NCBI GenBank assembly: GCA_963790545.1
Contig: CAWBPA010000017.1
Coordinates: 248,001-312,000, forward strand
DNA from: DATBJG01 sp963790545
Lineage (GTDB): Bacteria; Acidobacteriota; Vicinamibacteria; Vicinamibacterales; JAMQPK01
Direction: 5' to 3'
Length of the DNA: 64,000 bases
Below, piece by piece: positions 8,994 through 19,144 of the stretch. The translations under genes were made by a program, and so were the position numbers. How positions within the stretch are numbered: the first letter of the stretch is position 1; every line of letters begins with the position of its first letter. The notes under the pieces are model-generated. The model worked only from the letters and a program-made list of their open reading frames with translations. It was not told the origin of the DNA and ran no database searches.

Positions 8994-9749
8994 CTACTTC
9001 CCGTCGTCCGCGAGCAGTTGCGCGGCCTCGTCTTCTGACGTCTGATCGTCTGGTACAGCGCCATGCCGCCGCGCGTAGAAATAGGAAATTGCAAAAATGA
9101 CGACGATGATCCCCAGCGACATCCACCTCGGAATTTCGAAATGCACCACGCCAAGCGTATGCAGGTATTCAATCATGAGCTTGATACCCACCCACGCAAT
9201 GATGATGAACGCGCCGTCCACGATGGCGGGATAACGCCGGACCAGCGTCAGCAGTTGTCCAATCACCAGGCGCATCGCGATGATGCCAAGGATGCCCCCG
9301 GTCAGGATGACCCAGAACTTTGGCGACATCGCCACGGCCACCAGAATCGAGTCAATCGCAAAGACGATGTCGGTGAGCTCGACTTTGACGACCGTGGCCC
9401 AGAAGGCTGACATACCCAGCCACGGCTTCGCTTTCTGAGGCGCCCGGCGGCCTTCCGCTCCGGCTTCGGCGCCGTGTCCAAAGAAGTGCTTGTAAGGCAG
9501 AAACAGAAGATAGAGACCCCCGAGAAGCTTCACGAAGTTGAGCTGAATCAGGTAATACGCGGCGGCGGTTGCCAGCGCGCGAAAGACAAAGGCGCCCAGA
9601 ATCCCGTAGCGCAGCGCCTTGCGTTGTTCGTGACGCGGCAGGCCGAGCACGAGAATGGCCAGCACGAGCGCGTTGTCCGCGCTGAGCAATCCTTCGAGCA
9701 CGACGAGGAGGCCGACGGTGACGAGATCTGAAGGTTCGATGTGGGGCAT
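8994..9749 (-). CDS. TerC/Alx family integral membrane protein
   Basis: A 251-residue protein with about seven membrane segments. Signature segments are L-S-A-D-N-A-L-V-L-A near residue 24 and V-E-L-T-D-I-V-F-A-I-D-S-I near residue 123, whose acidic residues are conserved in the family. Members such as Alx and the Bacillus YceF/YkoY proteins act in manganese efflux or metalation of exported proteins. A histidine/glycine-rich loop (H-F-F-G-H-G) sits between segments 3 and 4. The gene converges on the S4 gene and is monocistronic as far as can be seen. Confidence 0.9.
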   Translation of the reverse strand: MPHIEPSDLVTVGLLVVLEGLLSADNALVLAILVLGLPRHEQRKALRYGILGAFVFRALATAAAYYLIQLNFVKLLGGLYLLFLPYKHFFGHGAEAGAEGRRAPQKAKPWLGMSAFWATVVKVELTDIVFAIDSILVAVAMSPKFWVILTGGILGIIAMRLVIGQLLTLVRRYPAIVDGAFIIIAWVGIKLMIEYLHTLGVVHFEIPRWMSLGIIVVIFAISYFYARRHGAVPDDQTSEDEAAQLLADDGK

Positions 9750-9815
9750 CAGACGCAGGCACTCTTAGTATTGCCTGTGGGTTGTCCGCGTGTCACTTCG
9801 GATGGCCCTGCCGCA

Positions 9816-9844
9816 TTGACACGATTCGTATCAAGATCTATATT
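9816..9844 (+). promoter_or_regulatory. Sigma-70-type promoter of hspR operon with TGACAC elements
   Basis: TTGACA (9816-9821), 17-base spacer, TATATT (9839-9844). TGACAC recurs at 9845-9850 and its complement GTGTCA at 9790-9795. These could be repressor sites, although no classical HAIR motif is seen. Confidence 0.55.
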
Positions 9845-9888
9845 TGACACGTAGCAGGCGTTGGGTCTCTATCTCTTGGGAAGGTGAC

Positions 9889-10233
9889 ATGGCGGACGAC
9901 TCTGAGCTGTATTTCATCAGCATGGCGGCGCGGATGCTGGGCATGCATCCCCAGACGCTGCGGAAATACGAGCGTCTGGGTTTGATTCAACCCACGCGCC
10001 GGATTGGCACCATGCGCCTCTATTCGCCCGAGGAACTCGAGCGTCTGAGACTCATCAAGCACCTGGTCGATGAGGTGGGCATCAATCTGGCAGGGGTACA
10101 GCGCTTGCTCTCCATTGCGGAGGTCGTGCAGCGGCTGCGACCGCTCGCCCGGGAGGACGCGTTTGCACGAAACGACACCCGTCGGCGGCTGGCGCAGGAG
10201 CTCGACCGATTGAGCTCGATGCTGGGACTCTAA
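9889..10233 (+). CDS. hspR: MerR-family heat-shock repressor HspR
   Basis: A 114-residue MerR-type regulator with the helix-turn-helix and wing (M-A-A-R-M-L-G-M-H-P-Q-T-L-R-K-Y-E-R-L-G-L-I, then R-L-Y-S). It has the HspR-typical stretch L-V-D-E-V-G-I-N-L-A-G-V and a C-terminal coiled coil. GGAAGG lies 5 bases upstream of the chosen ATG; an upstream TTG in frame lies within the promoter. HspR represses dnaK/clpB heat-shock genes in other bacteria. Here it heads a cbpA-clpB cluster and its stop overlaps the next start (TAATG), supporting an autoregulated heat-shock operon. Confidence 0.88.
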   Translation: MADDSELYFISMAARMLGMHPQTLRKYERLGLIQPTRRIGTMRLYSPEELERLRLIKHLVDEVGINLAGVQRLLSIAEVVQRLRPLAREDAFARNDTRRRLAQELDRLSSMLGL

Positions 10234-11220
10234 TGGACTTCAAGGACTACTACGCAACCCTCGGCGTCTCCAAGTCGGCCTCGCAGAAGGACATCAAGCA
10301 GGCCTATCGGAAACTGGCTCGCAAACATCACCCGGACGTCAACCCGGGAGACAAAGCGGCGGAGAGCCGGTTCAAGGAGCTGAACGAGGCCTACGAGGTC
10401 CTTGGCGATCCCGAGAAGCGGCGGAAGTACGACGAGTTGGGCGCCAACTGGCGCATGTATGAACAGGCGCAGCAAGGCCACCCTGGCGGTGCGGCATCTC
10501 CGTTTGGCGGCACCTGGAGCGTGAATACGGGCGGACCCGGGGGTGGGCACCGCACGATGACCGAAGAAGAAATGCGGGAAATGTTCGGAGAAGAAGATCC
10601 GTTCTCCGATTTCTTCCACACCTTCTTCGGTGGCGCAAGCCCGCGCAGCCATCAGGGTCGCACGCGGGCGCAGAAAGGCCGCGATGTCGAGCAGGGGATG
10701 GAGCTCTCGTTGGAGGAATGCGTTTCAAGGAGCGCTCCGGCGCCTTGCCATCAAGACCGACGGTCACGCGCGGACGGTTGACGTCCGGATTCCCGCCGGA
10801 GTCGGGGACGGTTCACGCGTCCGCATTGCTGGCGAAGGTGAACACGGGACGGGTGGTGCGCCCTCTGGCGATCTCTATCTTCGGGTGCAGCTGAAGCCCC
10901 ACCCACGGTTCGACCGGCGCGGCCGGGATTTATATACCAAGGTCTCGGTGCCAGTCACGACCGCAGTCCTTGGCGGCGAGGCCCACGTGTCAACGATCGA
11001 CGGGCGCTCGCTGCGATTGAAGATTCCGCCTATGACACAGAGCGGACAGGTCTTCCGGTTGAAGGGTCACGGGATGCCGAAAGTGGGCAAGGCTGACGAC
11101 CGTGGCGATCTGTACGCGACTGTCGACGTGCAGATGCCGACGTCGCTCTCGCCCGAAGAACGAGCGCACTACGAAGCGCTCGCCGAATTGAACCGACGGA
11201 AGAAAGACTCAGCCGCGTGA
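10233..11220 (+). CDS. cbpA: DnaJ/CbpA-type J-domain co-chaperone (frameshifted)
   Basis: About 328 residues after removing one T near 10719. N-terminal J domain with the H-P-D tripeptide (K-H-H-P-D-V-N-P-G), then a glycine-rich linker and the two-part C-terminal client-binding domain (V-D-V-R-I-P-A-G-V-G-D-G-S-R). The CxxCxGxG zinc repeats of canonical DnaJ are absent, making it CbpA-like. The protein should stimulate DnaK ATPase and deliver clients for ClpB-dependent disaggregation. The frame break (LSLEEC versus the expected LSLEEAFQG) is a single inserted base, probably an error. Confidence 0.87.
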
Positions 11221-11282
11221 GAATTTACGTGGAGGAGACGGATCGAACAACTTTTGCGCTAGCGGGGATCCGCGACGGGTAA
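11217..11282 (+). CDS. Possible short upstream ORF before clpB
   Basis: A 21-codon frame starts at a GTG overlapping the cbpA stop (GTGA) and ends 5 bases before the clpB ATG. clpB itself has no clear ribosome-binding site, so translation of this stretch could couple cbpA to clpB. It may be chance; no homolog is recognised. Confidence 0.2.
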   Translation: MRIYVEETDRTTFALAGIRDG

Positions 11283-11287
11283 CTCGT

Positions 11288-13900
11288 ATGGACCTGAATA
11301 AATATACAGAAAAAGCGCGCGAGGCGGTCATTGCCGCCCAGCAACTGGCCGAAGAGCTGAATCACGCGCAGATCGAGCCCGAACATCTCCTTGCCACGCT
11401 CGTCGAGCAAGCCGACGGGATCGTCCCGGCGGTGCTGCGCAAACTCGAAGTCGATCCCGCGGACCTTGCTCGATCGTTGCGGGCTGAACTCGATCGAACA
11501 CCGAAAGCATACGGAGGGTCGCAACCCGGTTTGTCCGAGCGGCTTCGTTCCGTTGCAGACAAAGCCCAGGGCGAAGCGAAGCGACTGAAGGACGAGTTCG
11601 TCAGCACAGAGCACCTGCTCCTGGCGATCGCGTCCGAGACCGCGCGGCAGTCCGCCGCGGCCCGACTGCTCCACCAGAGCGGCGTTACCAAGGACTCGGT
11701 GCTGCAGGCGCTCACGAGCGTCAGGGGCAATCAGCGCGTCACCGATCAGAATCCCGAGGGCAAGTATCAAGCGCTCGAACGATACGGTCGCGATCTCACG
11801 GCGCTGGCGCGAAGCGGCAAGCTCGACCCGGTGATTGGCCGCGATGAAGAAATTCGCCGTGTCATCCAGGTGCTGTCTCGCCGGACCAAGAACAATCCTG
11901 TTCTGATCGGGGAACCTGGCGTCGGCAAGACGGCCATCGTCGAGGGTCTGGCGACGAGAATCGTGCGAGGCGACGTTCCTGAAGGACTCAAAGACAAGCA
12001 AATCGTGGCGCTCGACATGGGCTCGCTCGTTGCCGGCGCGAAGTATCGCGGCGAGTTCGAGGAGCGTCTCAAGGCAGTCCTCAAGGAAATCGTCGAGTCT
12101 AATGGCCAGATCGTGCTGTTCATCGATGAGCTTCACACCGTCGTGGGCGCAGGCGCTGCCGAGGGGGCCATCGACGCGTCCAACATGCTGAAGCCGATGC
12201 TCGCCCGCGGCGAGCTGCACACGATTGGCGCCACCACGCTCGACGAGTACCGCAAGCACATCGAGAAAGACGCGGCACTCGAACGGCGTTTCCAGCCGGT
12301 CATCGTGGGCGAGCCGACGGTCGAAGACACCATCAGCATCCTGCGCGGGTTGCGTGAGCGATACGAGATCCATCATGGCGTCCGATTCAAAGACTCGGCG
12401 CTCGTCGCGGCAGCGGTTCTGTCGAACCGGTACATTTCCGATCGCTTCCTGCCAGACAAAGCCATCGACCTCGTTGACGAGGCCGCGTCCAAACTTCGCA
12501 TGGAAATCGATTCGATGCCTGCGGAGCTCGACGAGGTTCACCGTCGGATCATGCAGCTCGAAATCGAGCGCGAGGCGCTGCGCAAGGAGAAGGATAAAGC
12601 CTCACTGGAGCGGCTCGCCCGGCTCGAAAGGGAGCTGGCCGACCTCAAGGAAGAACAGGACCGCCTGACAACCCATTGGGAGCACGAAAAGGAGGCGATT
12701 CAGGGCGCGCGACGCCTCAAAGAAGAGCTCGAGCGCGTTCGGCTCGAAATTGAACAGGCACAGCGTTCGGGTGACTACGCGAAGGCCTCTGAGCTGCAAT
12801 ACGGAAAGCTACCCGACCTCGAGCGTCGAATTCGCCAGGACGAGGAGCGGCTCGGTCACGCACAAGCCGGGCATCGTATGTTGAAGGAAGAGGTAGACGA
12901 AGAAGACATCGCCGAAGTTGTCAGCAAATGGACGCACATCCCTGTCAGCCGTCTCGTGGAGGGCGAAGTCCAGAAACTCATTCGCATGGAGGAACGGCTC
13001 CATCAGCGCCTGGTGGGTCAGGACGATGCCGTTGAAGCCGTGGCAAATGCGATCAGACGCGCGCGCGCCGGACTGCAGGATCCCAACCGTCCTCTGGGCA
13101 GCTTCATGTTCCTGGGGCCAACCGGCGTCGGGAAGACGGAGCTTGCACGGGCGCTGGCAGAGTTTCTCTTCGATTCCGAGCAAGCGATGGTCCGAATCGA
13201 CATGTCCGAGTACCAGGAGAAGCACACGGTGTCGCGCATGATTGGTGCACCGCCCGGATACGTGGGGTACGACGAAGCCGGCCAGCTCACGGAGGCCATC
13301 CGGCGACGGCCCTACGCCGTTGTGCTCTTTGACGAAATCGAAAAGGCCCATCCCGAAGTGCTCAACGTTCTTCTGCAGCTGCTCGACGATGGCCGACTGA
13401 CCGATGGGAAAGGCCGGACTGTGGACTTCAAGAATAGCGTGGTCATCATGACGTCGAATCTGGGAAGCCAGTTCATCGCCGAGCAAGGTGGCGGTGAATT
13501 GTCAGAGGGTGCGCGGCGGCAGGTCATGGAAGCGCTCCGTGAGCACTTCCGTCCGGAGTTCCTGAACCGGATTGACGAGATTATCTTCTTCCATTCGCTC
13601 AGCCGCGAGCACCTCAAGGAGATCATCGACATTCAGCTGCGAGGGTTGATGAGACGGCTGGAAGAGCGGAAGATTCACGTGACTCTCACCGATGCAGCCA
13701 GGGGTATGCTCGTCGATGAAGGGTACGAGCCAACGTACGGAGCCCGGCCGCTCAAGCGCACCATTCAACGCCGGGTGCTGGACCCCTTTGCGATGCGCGT
13801 GCTCCAGGGCGAGTTTGGCGAGGGAGACCACGTCGTGGTCGACGTCAAAGACGGCGGGATCGTGTTCGAAAAGCGCAAGGAGTCCGTCACGGTTCACTAG
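11288..13900 (+). CDS. clpB: ATP-dependent disaggregase ClpB
   Basis: An intact 870-residue Hsp100 protein. It has an N-domain with two Clp repeats (residues 1-150), a first AAA+ module with Walker A G-E-P-G-V-G-K-T near 208, and the middle coiled-coil domain (about 400-530) that distinguishes ClpB from ClpA/ClpC. The second AAA+ module has G-P-T-G-V-G-K-T near 608, and a D2-small domain follows. The start M-D-L-N-K-Y-T-E-K-A-R-E-A matches family N-termini. It works with DnaK and J-domain proteins to resolubilise aggregates in the cytoplasm. Position after hspR-cbpA fits HspR control. Confidence 0.97.
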   Translation: MDLNKYTEKAREAVIAAQQLAEELNHAQIEPEHLLATLVEQADGIVPAVLRKLEVDPADLARSLRAELDRTPKAYGGSQPGLSERLRSVADKAQGEAKRLKDEFVSTEHLLLAIASETARQSAAARLLHQSGVTKDSVLQALTSVRGNQRVTDQNPEGKYQALERYGRDLTALARSGKLDPVIGRDEEIRRVIQVLSRRTKNNPVLIGEPGVGKTAIVEGLATRIVRGDVPEGLKDKQIVALDMGSLVAGAKYRGEFEERLKAVLKEIVESNGQIVLFIDELHTVVGAGAAEGAIDASNMLKPMLARGELHTIGATTLDEYRKHIEKDAALERRFQPVIVGEPTVEDTISILRGLRERYEIHHGVRFKDSALVAAAVLSNRYISDRFLPDKAIDLVDEAASKLRMEIDSMPAELDEVHRRIMQLEIEREALRKEKDKASLERLARLERELADLKEEQDRLTTHWEHEKEAIQGARRLKEELERVRLEIEQAQRSGDYAKASELQYGKLPDLERRIRQDEERLGHAQAGHRMLKEEVDEEDIAEVVSKWTHIPVSRLVEGEVQKLIRMEERLHQRLVGQDDAVEAVANAIRRARAGLQDPNRPLGSFMFLGPTGVGKTELARALAEFLFDSEQAMVRIDMSEYQEKHTVSRMIGAPPGYVGYDEAGQLTEAIRRRPYAVVLFDEIEKAHPEVLNVLLQLLDDGRLTDGKGRTVDFKNSVVIMTSNLGSQFIAEQGGGELSEGARRQVMEALREHFRPEFLNRIDEIIFFHSLSREHLKEIIDIQLRGLMRRLEERKIHVTLTDAARGMLVDEGYEPTYGARPLKRTIQRRVLDPFAMRVLQGEFGEGDHVVVDVKDGGIVFEKRKESVTVH

Positions 13901-13927
13901 CGGGAGGCGCGCACAGCGCGCCTGCGA

Positions 13928-14041
13928 CCCTTCGACCGGGCTCAGGGTCGTCCCGAGCAACGTCGAGGGACGAGGAGCGGCGCGGGGTGTCGGGGTCCCC
14001 GCCCCTCGACAGGCTCTGGGCGCCCTGAGTGCATCGAAGGG
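13928..14041. repeat. Nested imperfect palindromic intergenic repeat
   Basis: Outer arms CCCTTCGA plus CTCAGGG (13928-13947) pair with CCCTGAG plus TCGAAGGG (14023-14041). Inner arms 13962-13969 and 14003-14010 (GTCGAGGG/CCCTCGAC) are perfect. The CCTTCGAC...GCTCAGG core resembles dispersed repeats seen between genes in many GC-rich genomes. Confidence 0.65.
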
Positions 14042-14061
14042 CGCTAGCGACGAGCCGGGGT

Positions 14062-14078
14062 GTGGGGCAGAGCCCCAC
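14062..14078. repeat. Small perfect hairpin before ftsH
   Basis: GTGGGGC-AGA-GCCCCAC forms a 7-bp stem with a 3-base loop, about 20 bases upstream of the ftsH GTG start. It could act as a clpB-ftsH processing or terminator site, but no U tract follows. Confidence 0.45.
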
Positions 14079-14097
14079 GTAAATATGGGGGCGAAGA

Positions 14098-15997
14098 GTG
14101 GCATCCAGACGCTCGCCATCGCCAAATGCACGCACTGGACCCGGAGACCGCCGGGCGCGAGGGGCTCCCCGCCCCGGCGCGTCGCTCTGGTACGTGCTCG
14201 GGTTCGTGCTCCTGCTGACCCTCGCGCAGGCGTATGTGTTCGCCCCTGCGGGCCGCTCCATCCCTTACAGCGAGTTCAAGCAAAAGCTGCGTGAGGGGGC
14301 CATTGCGGAGGTCACGGTCGCCACGCAGACGATTCGCGGAAAATTCAAACCCGACAAGGAGAATCGGAGCGAATCGTTCTCCACCGCTCGGATCGAGGAT
14401 CCGTCGTTGATTCAGGAGCTCGAAAAGCAAAACGTCAAGTTCACTGGCGAGGTCGTGAGCCGCTGGCTTCCCGAAATCCTGGGCTGGGTGTTGCCGTTGC
14501 TGCTTGTGATTGGCATCTGGAGCTTTTTCTTCCGTCGTATTGGTGGCGCCGAAGGCGGCATCATGTCGTTTGCGCGCAGCCGCGCCAAAATCTACGCGGA
14601 AGACGACGTCAAGGTGAAATTTGCCGACGTGGCCGGCGTTGACGAAGCCGAGGAAGAACTTCGCGAGATCGTGGAGTTTTTGAAAACTCCGAAGAAGTAC
14701 ACGACGCTCGGCGGGCACATCCCGAAAGGCGTGCTGCTCGTCGGCCCACCCGGCACGGGCAAGACGCTCCTCGCGAGGGCGGTCGCCGGCGAAGCCAAGG
14801 TGCCGTTCTTCAGCCTCAGCGGCTCTGAGTTCGTGGAAATGTTCGTCGGCGTGGGCGCCGCACGCGTGAGGGATTTGTTTGCTCAGGCCGAGGCCAAGGC
14901 GCCGTGCATCGTGTTCATCGACGAGCTCGACGCGCTCGGCAAAGTGCGGGCCCAGAGCCCGATGGGAAGTCACGAGGAGCGTGAGCAGACGTTGAATCAG
15001 CTGCTTGCCGAGATGGACGGCTTCGACGTCCGCAAGGCGGTGATCATCATGGCGGCGACCAACCGCCCGGAAGTGTTGGACCCCGCCCTGCTTCGCCCTG
15101 GCCGGTTCGATCGGCAGGTCCTCGTCGACAAACCCGATGTGCGCGGCCGCGAGGAGATCCTTCGCATTCACGCGCGCACGGTCAAGGTCGCGCCCGACGT
15201 GGACTTGAAGGTTGTCGCGGCCCGCACGGCGGGCTTTGCCGGCGCCGATCTGGCCAATCTCGTCAACGAAGCGGCGCTGCTGGCTGCCAGGAAGGACAAG
15301 ACCGCAGTCGACGTGCGCGATTTTGACGAAGCGATCGACCGGCTGATTGCCGGGCTCGAAAAAAAGCGCGTCATGAGCTCACACGAGCGCGAAATCGTGG
15401 CCTACCACGAATCGGGACACGCCATCGTGGCAAGCGCGTTGCCCGGACAGGACCCGGTCCACAAGATCTCAATCGTGCAGCGGGGTTTCGGGGCGCTCGG
15501 TTATACGATGCAGCTTCCCGCTTGAAGATCGCTACTTGATGACTCGAACGAATCTGCAGGATCAACTTGCGGTCCTGCTCGGAGGGCGGACTGCGGAAGA
15601 GATCGCGTTCGGTGAAATCTCGACTGGCGCGCAGAACGATCTTCAACGCGCCACCGACATTGCCCGCGCCATGGTGACGCAGTTCGGCATGAGTGAGGCG
15701 CTCGGCCCGATCAACTATGCGCCCAGTCGACGGTCCGCGTTTCTCGACACTCCGCTCGGCATCGAGCGAGGCGCCCATTCCGAAGATACCGCTCAGCGGA
15801 TTGACGTGGAGGTGGCCCGCATCGTGACCGAGGCCCACGATCGCGCTCGCCGCGTCCTCACCGACCGGCGACGCATCCTGGAGCTCGTGGCCGTGAAGCT
15901 CCTGGAGAAGGAAGTGATCGAGGGGGACGAGTTGCGGCTGCTGATTGCCAGCGCAGAGCTCACCGAACCGTCGAGGGAAACACAGGCAAAGACTTAA
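14098..15997 (+). CDS. ftsH: Membrane AAA+ zinc metalloprotease FtsH (frameshifted)
   Basis: About 632 residues after removing one T at 15522-15523. There are two membrane segments (about 30-53 and 122-145) flanking a short periplasmic domain. The AAA+ module has Walker A G-P-P-G-T-G-K-T near 216, Walker B I-V-F-I-D-E-L-D and the second region of homology. The M41 protease has H-E-S-G-H near 437 and the third zinc ligand D in A-T-D-I-A-R. The insertion creates TGA after T-M-Q-L-P-A; the family continues E-D-R-Y-L-M-T-R exactly as the next frame does. It degrades misfolded membrane proteins and regulators. Confidence 0.93.
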
Positions 15998-16063
15998 AAG
16001 TGAAAACTGAAAACTCAAAAGTGACACTTCACTTTTAACTTTTTACTTTGAACTTTTCACTTT
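15997..16063. repeat. Degenerate AAAAGTGA/AACTTTT inverted tandem repeats
   Basis: AAAGTGAAAA (15997-16006) pairs with TTTTCACTTT (16054-16063), enclosing the tighter hairpin at 16017-16036. The stretch lies between converging ftsH and barrel genes. Confidence 0.65.
16017..16036. terminator. Probable bidirectional terminator between ftsH and barrel gene
   Basis: AAAAGTGA-CACT-TCACTTTT is an 8-bp stem with a 4-base loop and T-rich flanks on both strands, between two convergent stop codons. The stem is AT-rich, so it may be weak. Confidence 0.5.
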
Positions 16064-16066
16064 CCG

Positions 16067-16744
16067 TTAGAACCACCAGCTCGCGCGGGCACCGACGCGC
16101 GTGAGGTTCTTGAGATCGTCATCGCGCGTACCCTCGGTAAACAGCTGCAGGTATCGCACGTCAGCCGCGACCGACAATCGACGCCACACACGAACATCGA
16201 GACCGGCCCCCGCCGTTAACGCGAGGTGGTTGGTGGCGAAGCTGTATCGCGTTGGCGGCAAGATCAACGTGGGCAGCGGCAGCCCCGGGAACCCGTCGAA
16301 GGTCACCGAGACGTCGCGCTCGACATTGGCAATCCCCCCACCAAAGAGCGCGTACGGACGGAGCCGGCCAGCCGGCAAATCCACGACGAAGCTCGAGAGG
16401 AACGCGACCGTGCGAGCGCTGATATCGACACTCGGTGCCGGAAAGATCACCGAGAACGACCCGGGAGGGATGAGACGTGGGAACGTGGAGCTGATCTGCG
16501 AGGCAATCAGGAAACCCTGGTCCCGCAAGTCCTGGCCAGGGATGTAGAGCACCTCGAGCTCCAGGCCGGCGTGCGGCGCAAGCTGGAAGCCCCCTGCGAC
16601 CCCAATCGCTGGTGCCGGTCCACCATCACCGAGCGCGGTCGATATGGTCCCGGACACGCGCACGCGCTCGTTCTGCGCCCAGGCGCGCGATCCGGCGAGA
16701 ACCAGAACCCCCACGAGCGCACACGTCAGGCAACCTCGACCCAT
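16067..16744 (-). CDS. Outer-membrane beta-barrel protein
   Basis: A 225-residue exported protein. The signal peptide ends at S-R-A-W-A-Q, followed by repeated amphipathic strands (G-L-E-L-E-V-L-Y-I-P, Y-A-L-F-G-G-G-I-A, L-T-A-G-A-G-L-D-V-R-V) and a terminal strand ending in W-W-F, the usual BAM recognition pattern. GAGG lies 6-7 bases before the ATG at 16744, and an upstream TTG is a weaker start. It resembles OmpA-like eight-stranded barrels (OMP_b-brl family). No ligand or partner is evident; the neighbours are unrelated. Confidence 0.8.
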   Translation of the reverse strand: MGRGCLTCALVGVLVLAGSRAWAQNERVRVSGTISTALGDGGPAPAIGVAGGFQLAPHAGLELEVLYIPGQDLRDQGFLIASQISSTFPRLIPPGSFSVIFPAPSVDISARTVAFLSSFVVDLPAGRLRPYALFGGGIANVERDVSVTFDGFPGLPLPTLILPPTRYSFATNHLALTAGAGLDVRVWRRLSVAADVRYLQLFTEGTRDDDLKNLTRVGARASWWF

Positions 16745-16782
16745 CAACCACCTCGTGTTGTTCCGTGGATTCTTCTCGAGAG

Positions 16783-17010
16783 CTAGCTCGCCGGTTTATC
16801 GCCGCTGCCGGGCACCGCGGCCTCGGCGGCCTGGAAGCCGATTTTCGAATGGGTACCGTCACAGAACGGCTTGTTCGTCGACCCGCCACACCGGCACAGG
16901 GCGAATGGCCGCTTCGCAATCGGATACGGCTGGCCGTTCCAATCCACGACCGTCACATCGTCACCGTCGACCAGATAGGGACCGTTCTGTCGAACCTTGA
17001 TCGTCGCCAT
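16783..17010 (-). CDS. CDGSH-type iron-sulfur domain protein
   Basis: A 75-residue protein with the CDGSH signature C-R-C-G-G-S-T-N-K-P-F-C-D-G-T-H: ligands C39, C41, C50 and H54 for a labile [2Fe-2S] cluster. Small stand-alone CDGSH proteins are thought to take part in redox or iron-sulfur handling; the specific role is unknown. It starts 7 bases after the rho stop, with GGGGTGA of the rho end possibly serving as ribosome-binding site, so it is probably cotranscribed with rho. Confidence 0.9.
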   Translation of the reverse strand: MATIKVRQNGPYLVDGDDVTVVDWNGQPYPIAKRPFALCRCGGSTNKPFCDGTHSKIGFQAAEAAVPGSGDKPAS

Positions 17011-17017
17011 TTGTCGA

Positions 17018-18412
<1,395 letters not shown>

Positions 18413-18643
18413 GGATTGTTGCAGGAAGTTGAACGTTCGGTGATTGTGCGGGGCGCTAGGAGTCCCTCCTCGATCGAGGAGCGGATCGGGAATCCCCGCG
18501 ATTACTCAGCCGGAGCAGAAGGCTCCGTGTGAATTAAACCGATGGAGGATCTAGAGATTCCTTCTTGTTGGTGCGGAGTTGAAGCCCCGCCGGTCACTAC
18601 CGAGGGATGGCCCAGAACCCATCAAATGGCAGGGCAAATACTG
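18413..18643 (-). promoter_or_regulatory. Structured 5' leader of rho
   Basis: About 230 transcribed bases without a gene. It contains the perfect palindrome CTCCTCGATCGAGGAG (18466-18481), a CGGAGC-AGAAG-GCTCCG hairpin and a CGGG/CCCG stem. Such leaders can host Rho-dependent autoregulation (inference). Confidence 0.45.
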
Positions 18644-18649
18644 TCGTCG

Positions 18650-18678
18650 AGTATAGGCCCGGGTTTCTGACGTGTCAA
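18650..18678 (-). promoter_or_regulatory. Consensus sigma-70 promoter of rho
   Basis: On the minus strand TTGACA (18673-18678), exactly 17 bases, then TATACT (18650-18655). This is one of the best promoter matches in the window and sets transcription start near 18643. Confidence 0.75.
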
Positions 18679-18691
18679 GAAGAAGCCGCCG

Positions 18692-19063
18692 CTAGAAGTC
18701 GTCTGGGTTCTCTCCAATCCCCACGATGCTGCACGCCACAATCGGACGGATGTTGAGCGCCCGGGCCTTTTCCACCAGCGTCCGGCTCTCGGCACCGGGA
18801 TTCAGCCAGACCTCCGGGATGTGTTTCGACGCGACGTCTTCGATAATCACCTCGCCGATTTCAGGCGGCACGTAAAAGGTGGCCATATCAATGGCGAACG
18901 GCACGTCCAGAACCGACCGGTACGCCTTGACGCCTTCAACCTGCGCCGCGTGTGGATTGATCGGCACCACGTCATACCCCTGATGCCGAAACGCCCGCAG
19001 AGCCTTGTTGCCGAACTTCCGGGGGTTGGTCGACGCGCCAATCACCGCCACGACTTTAGCCAT
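18692..19063 (-). CDS. CoA-binding domain protein (YccU-like)
   Basis: A 123-residue Rossmann-fold CoA_binding protein: V-A-V-I-G-A-S-T-N-P-R-K-F-G at the N-terminus, V-P-I-N-P near residue 34 and the V-W-L-N-P-G-A segment near residue 85. These match the YccU/YneT family of small CoA-binding proteins related to succinyl-CoA synthetase alpha. Family function is not established. The ATG start fits the family exactly. The gene ends just before the rho promoter. Confidence 0.9.
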   Translation of the reverse strand: MAKVVAVIGASTNPRKFGNKALRAFRHQGYDVVPINPHAAQVEGVKAYRSVLDVPFAIDMATFYVPPEIGEVIIEDVASKHIPEVWLNPGAESRTLVEKARALNIRPIVACSIVGIGENPDDF

Positions 19064-19077
19064 GCCTCAATTATCGG

Positions 19078-19144
19078 CTGAAAAAGGGGTCGGGAGTCTT
19101 TTCCGCTTGTCATCGCCGGAAAAGACTCCCGACCCCTTTTTCAG
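19078..19144. repeat. Long perfect inverted repeat (28-bp arms, 11-base loop), REP-like
   Basis: Positions 19078-19105 are exactly complementary to 19117-19144. The arms include GGGGTCGGGAGTC flanked by A and T runs, so transcripts from either strand end in a strong hairpin plus U tract. It includes the stop codon of the Yip1 gene. It resembles mobile palindromic (REP-type) elements and may also act as a bidirectional terminator. Confidence 0.8.

Noticed and set aside
13901..14097. A small gene between clpB and ftsH
   Set aside because: Open frames there consist of the palindromic repeat and have no start signal or recognisable product.
14044..15171. A 375-codon minus-strand frame opposite ftsH, and similar long frames opposite clpB, rnj, pepA and trpB
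   Set aside because: High GC makes long antisense frames common; all are opposite strongly conserved genes and show no family motifs.
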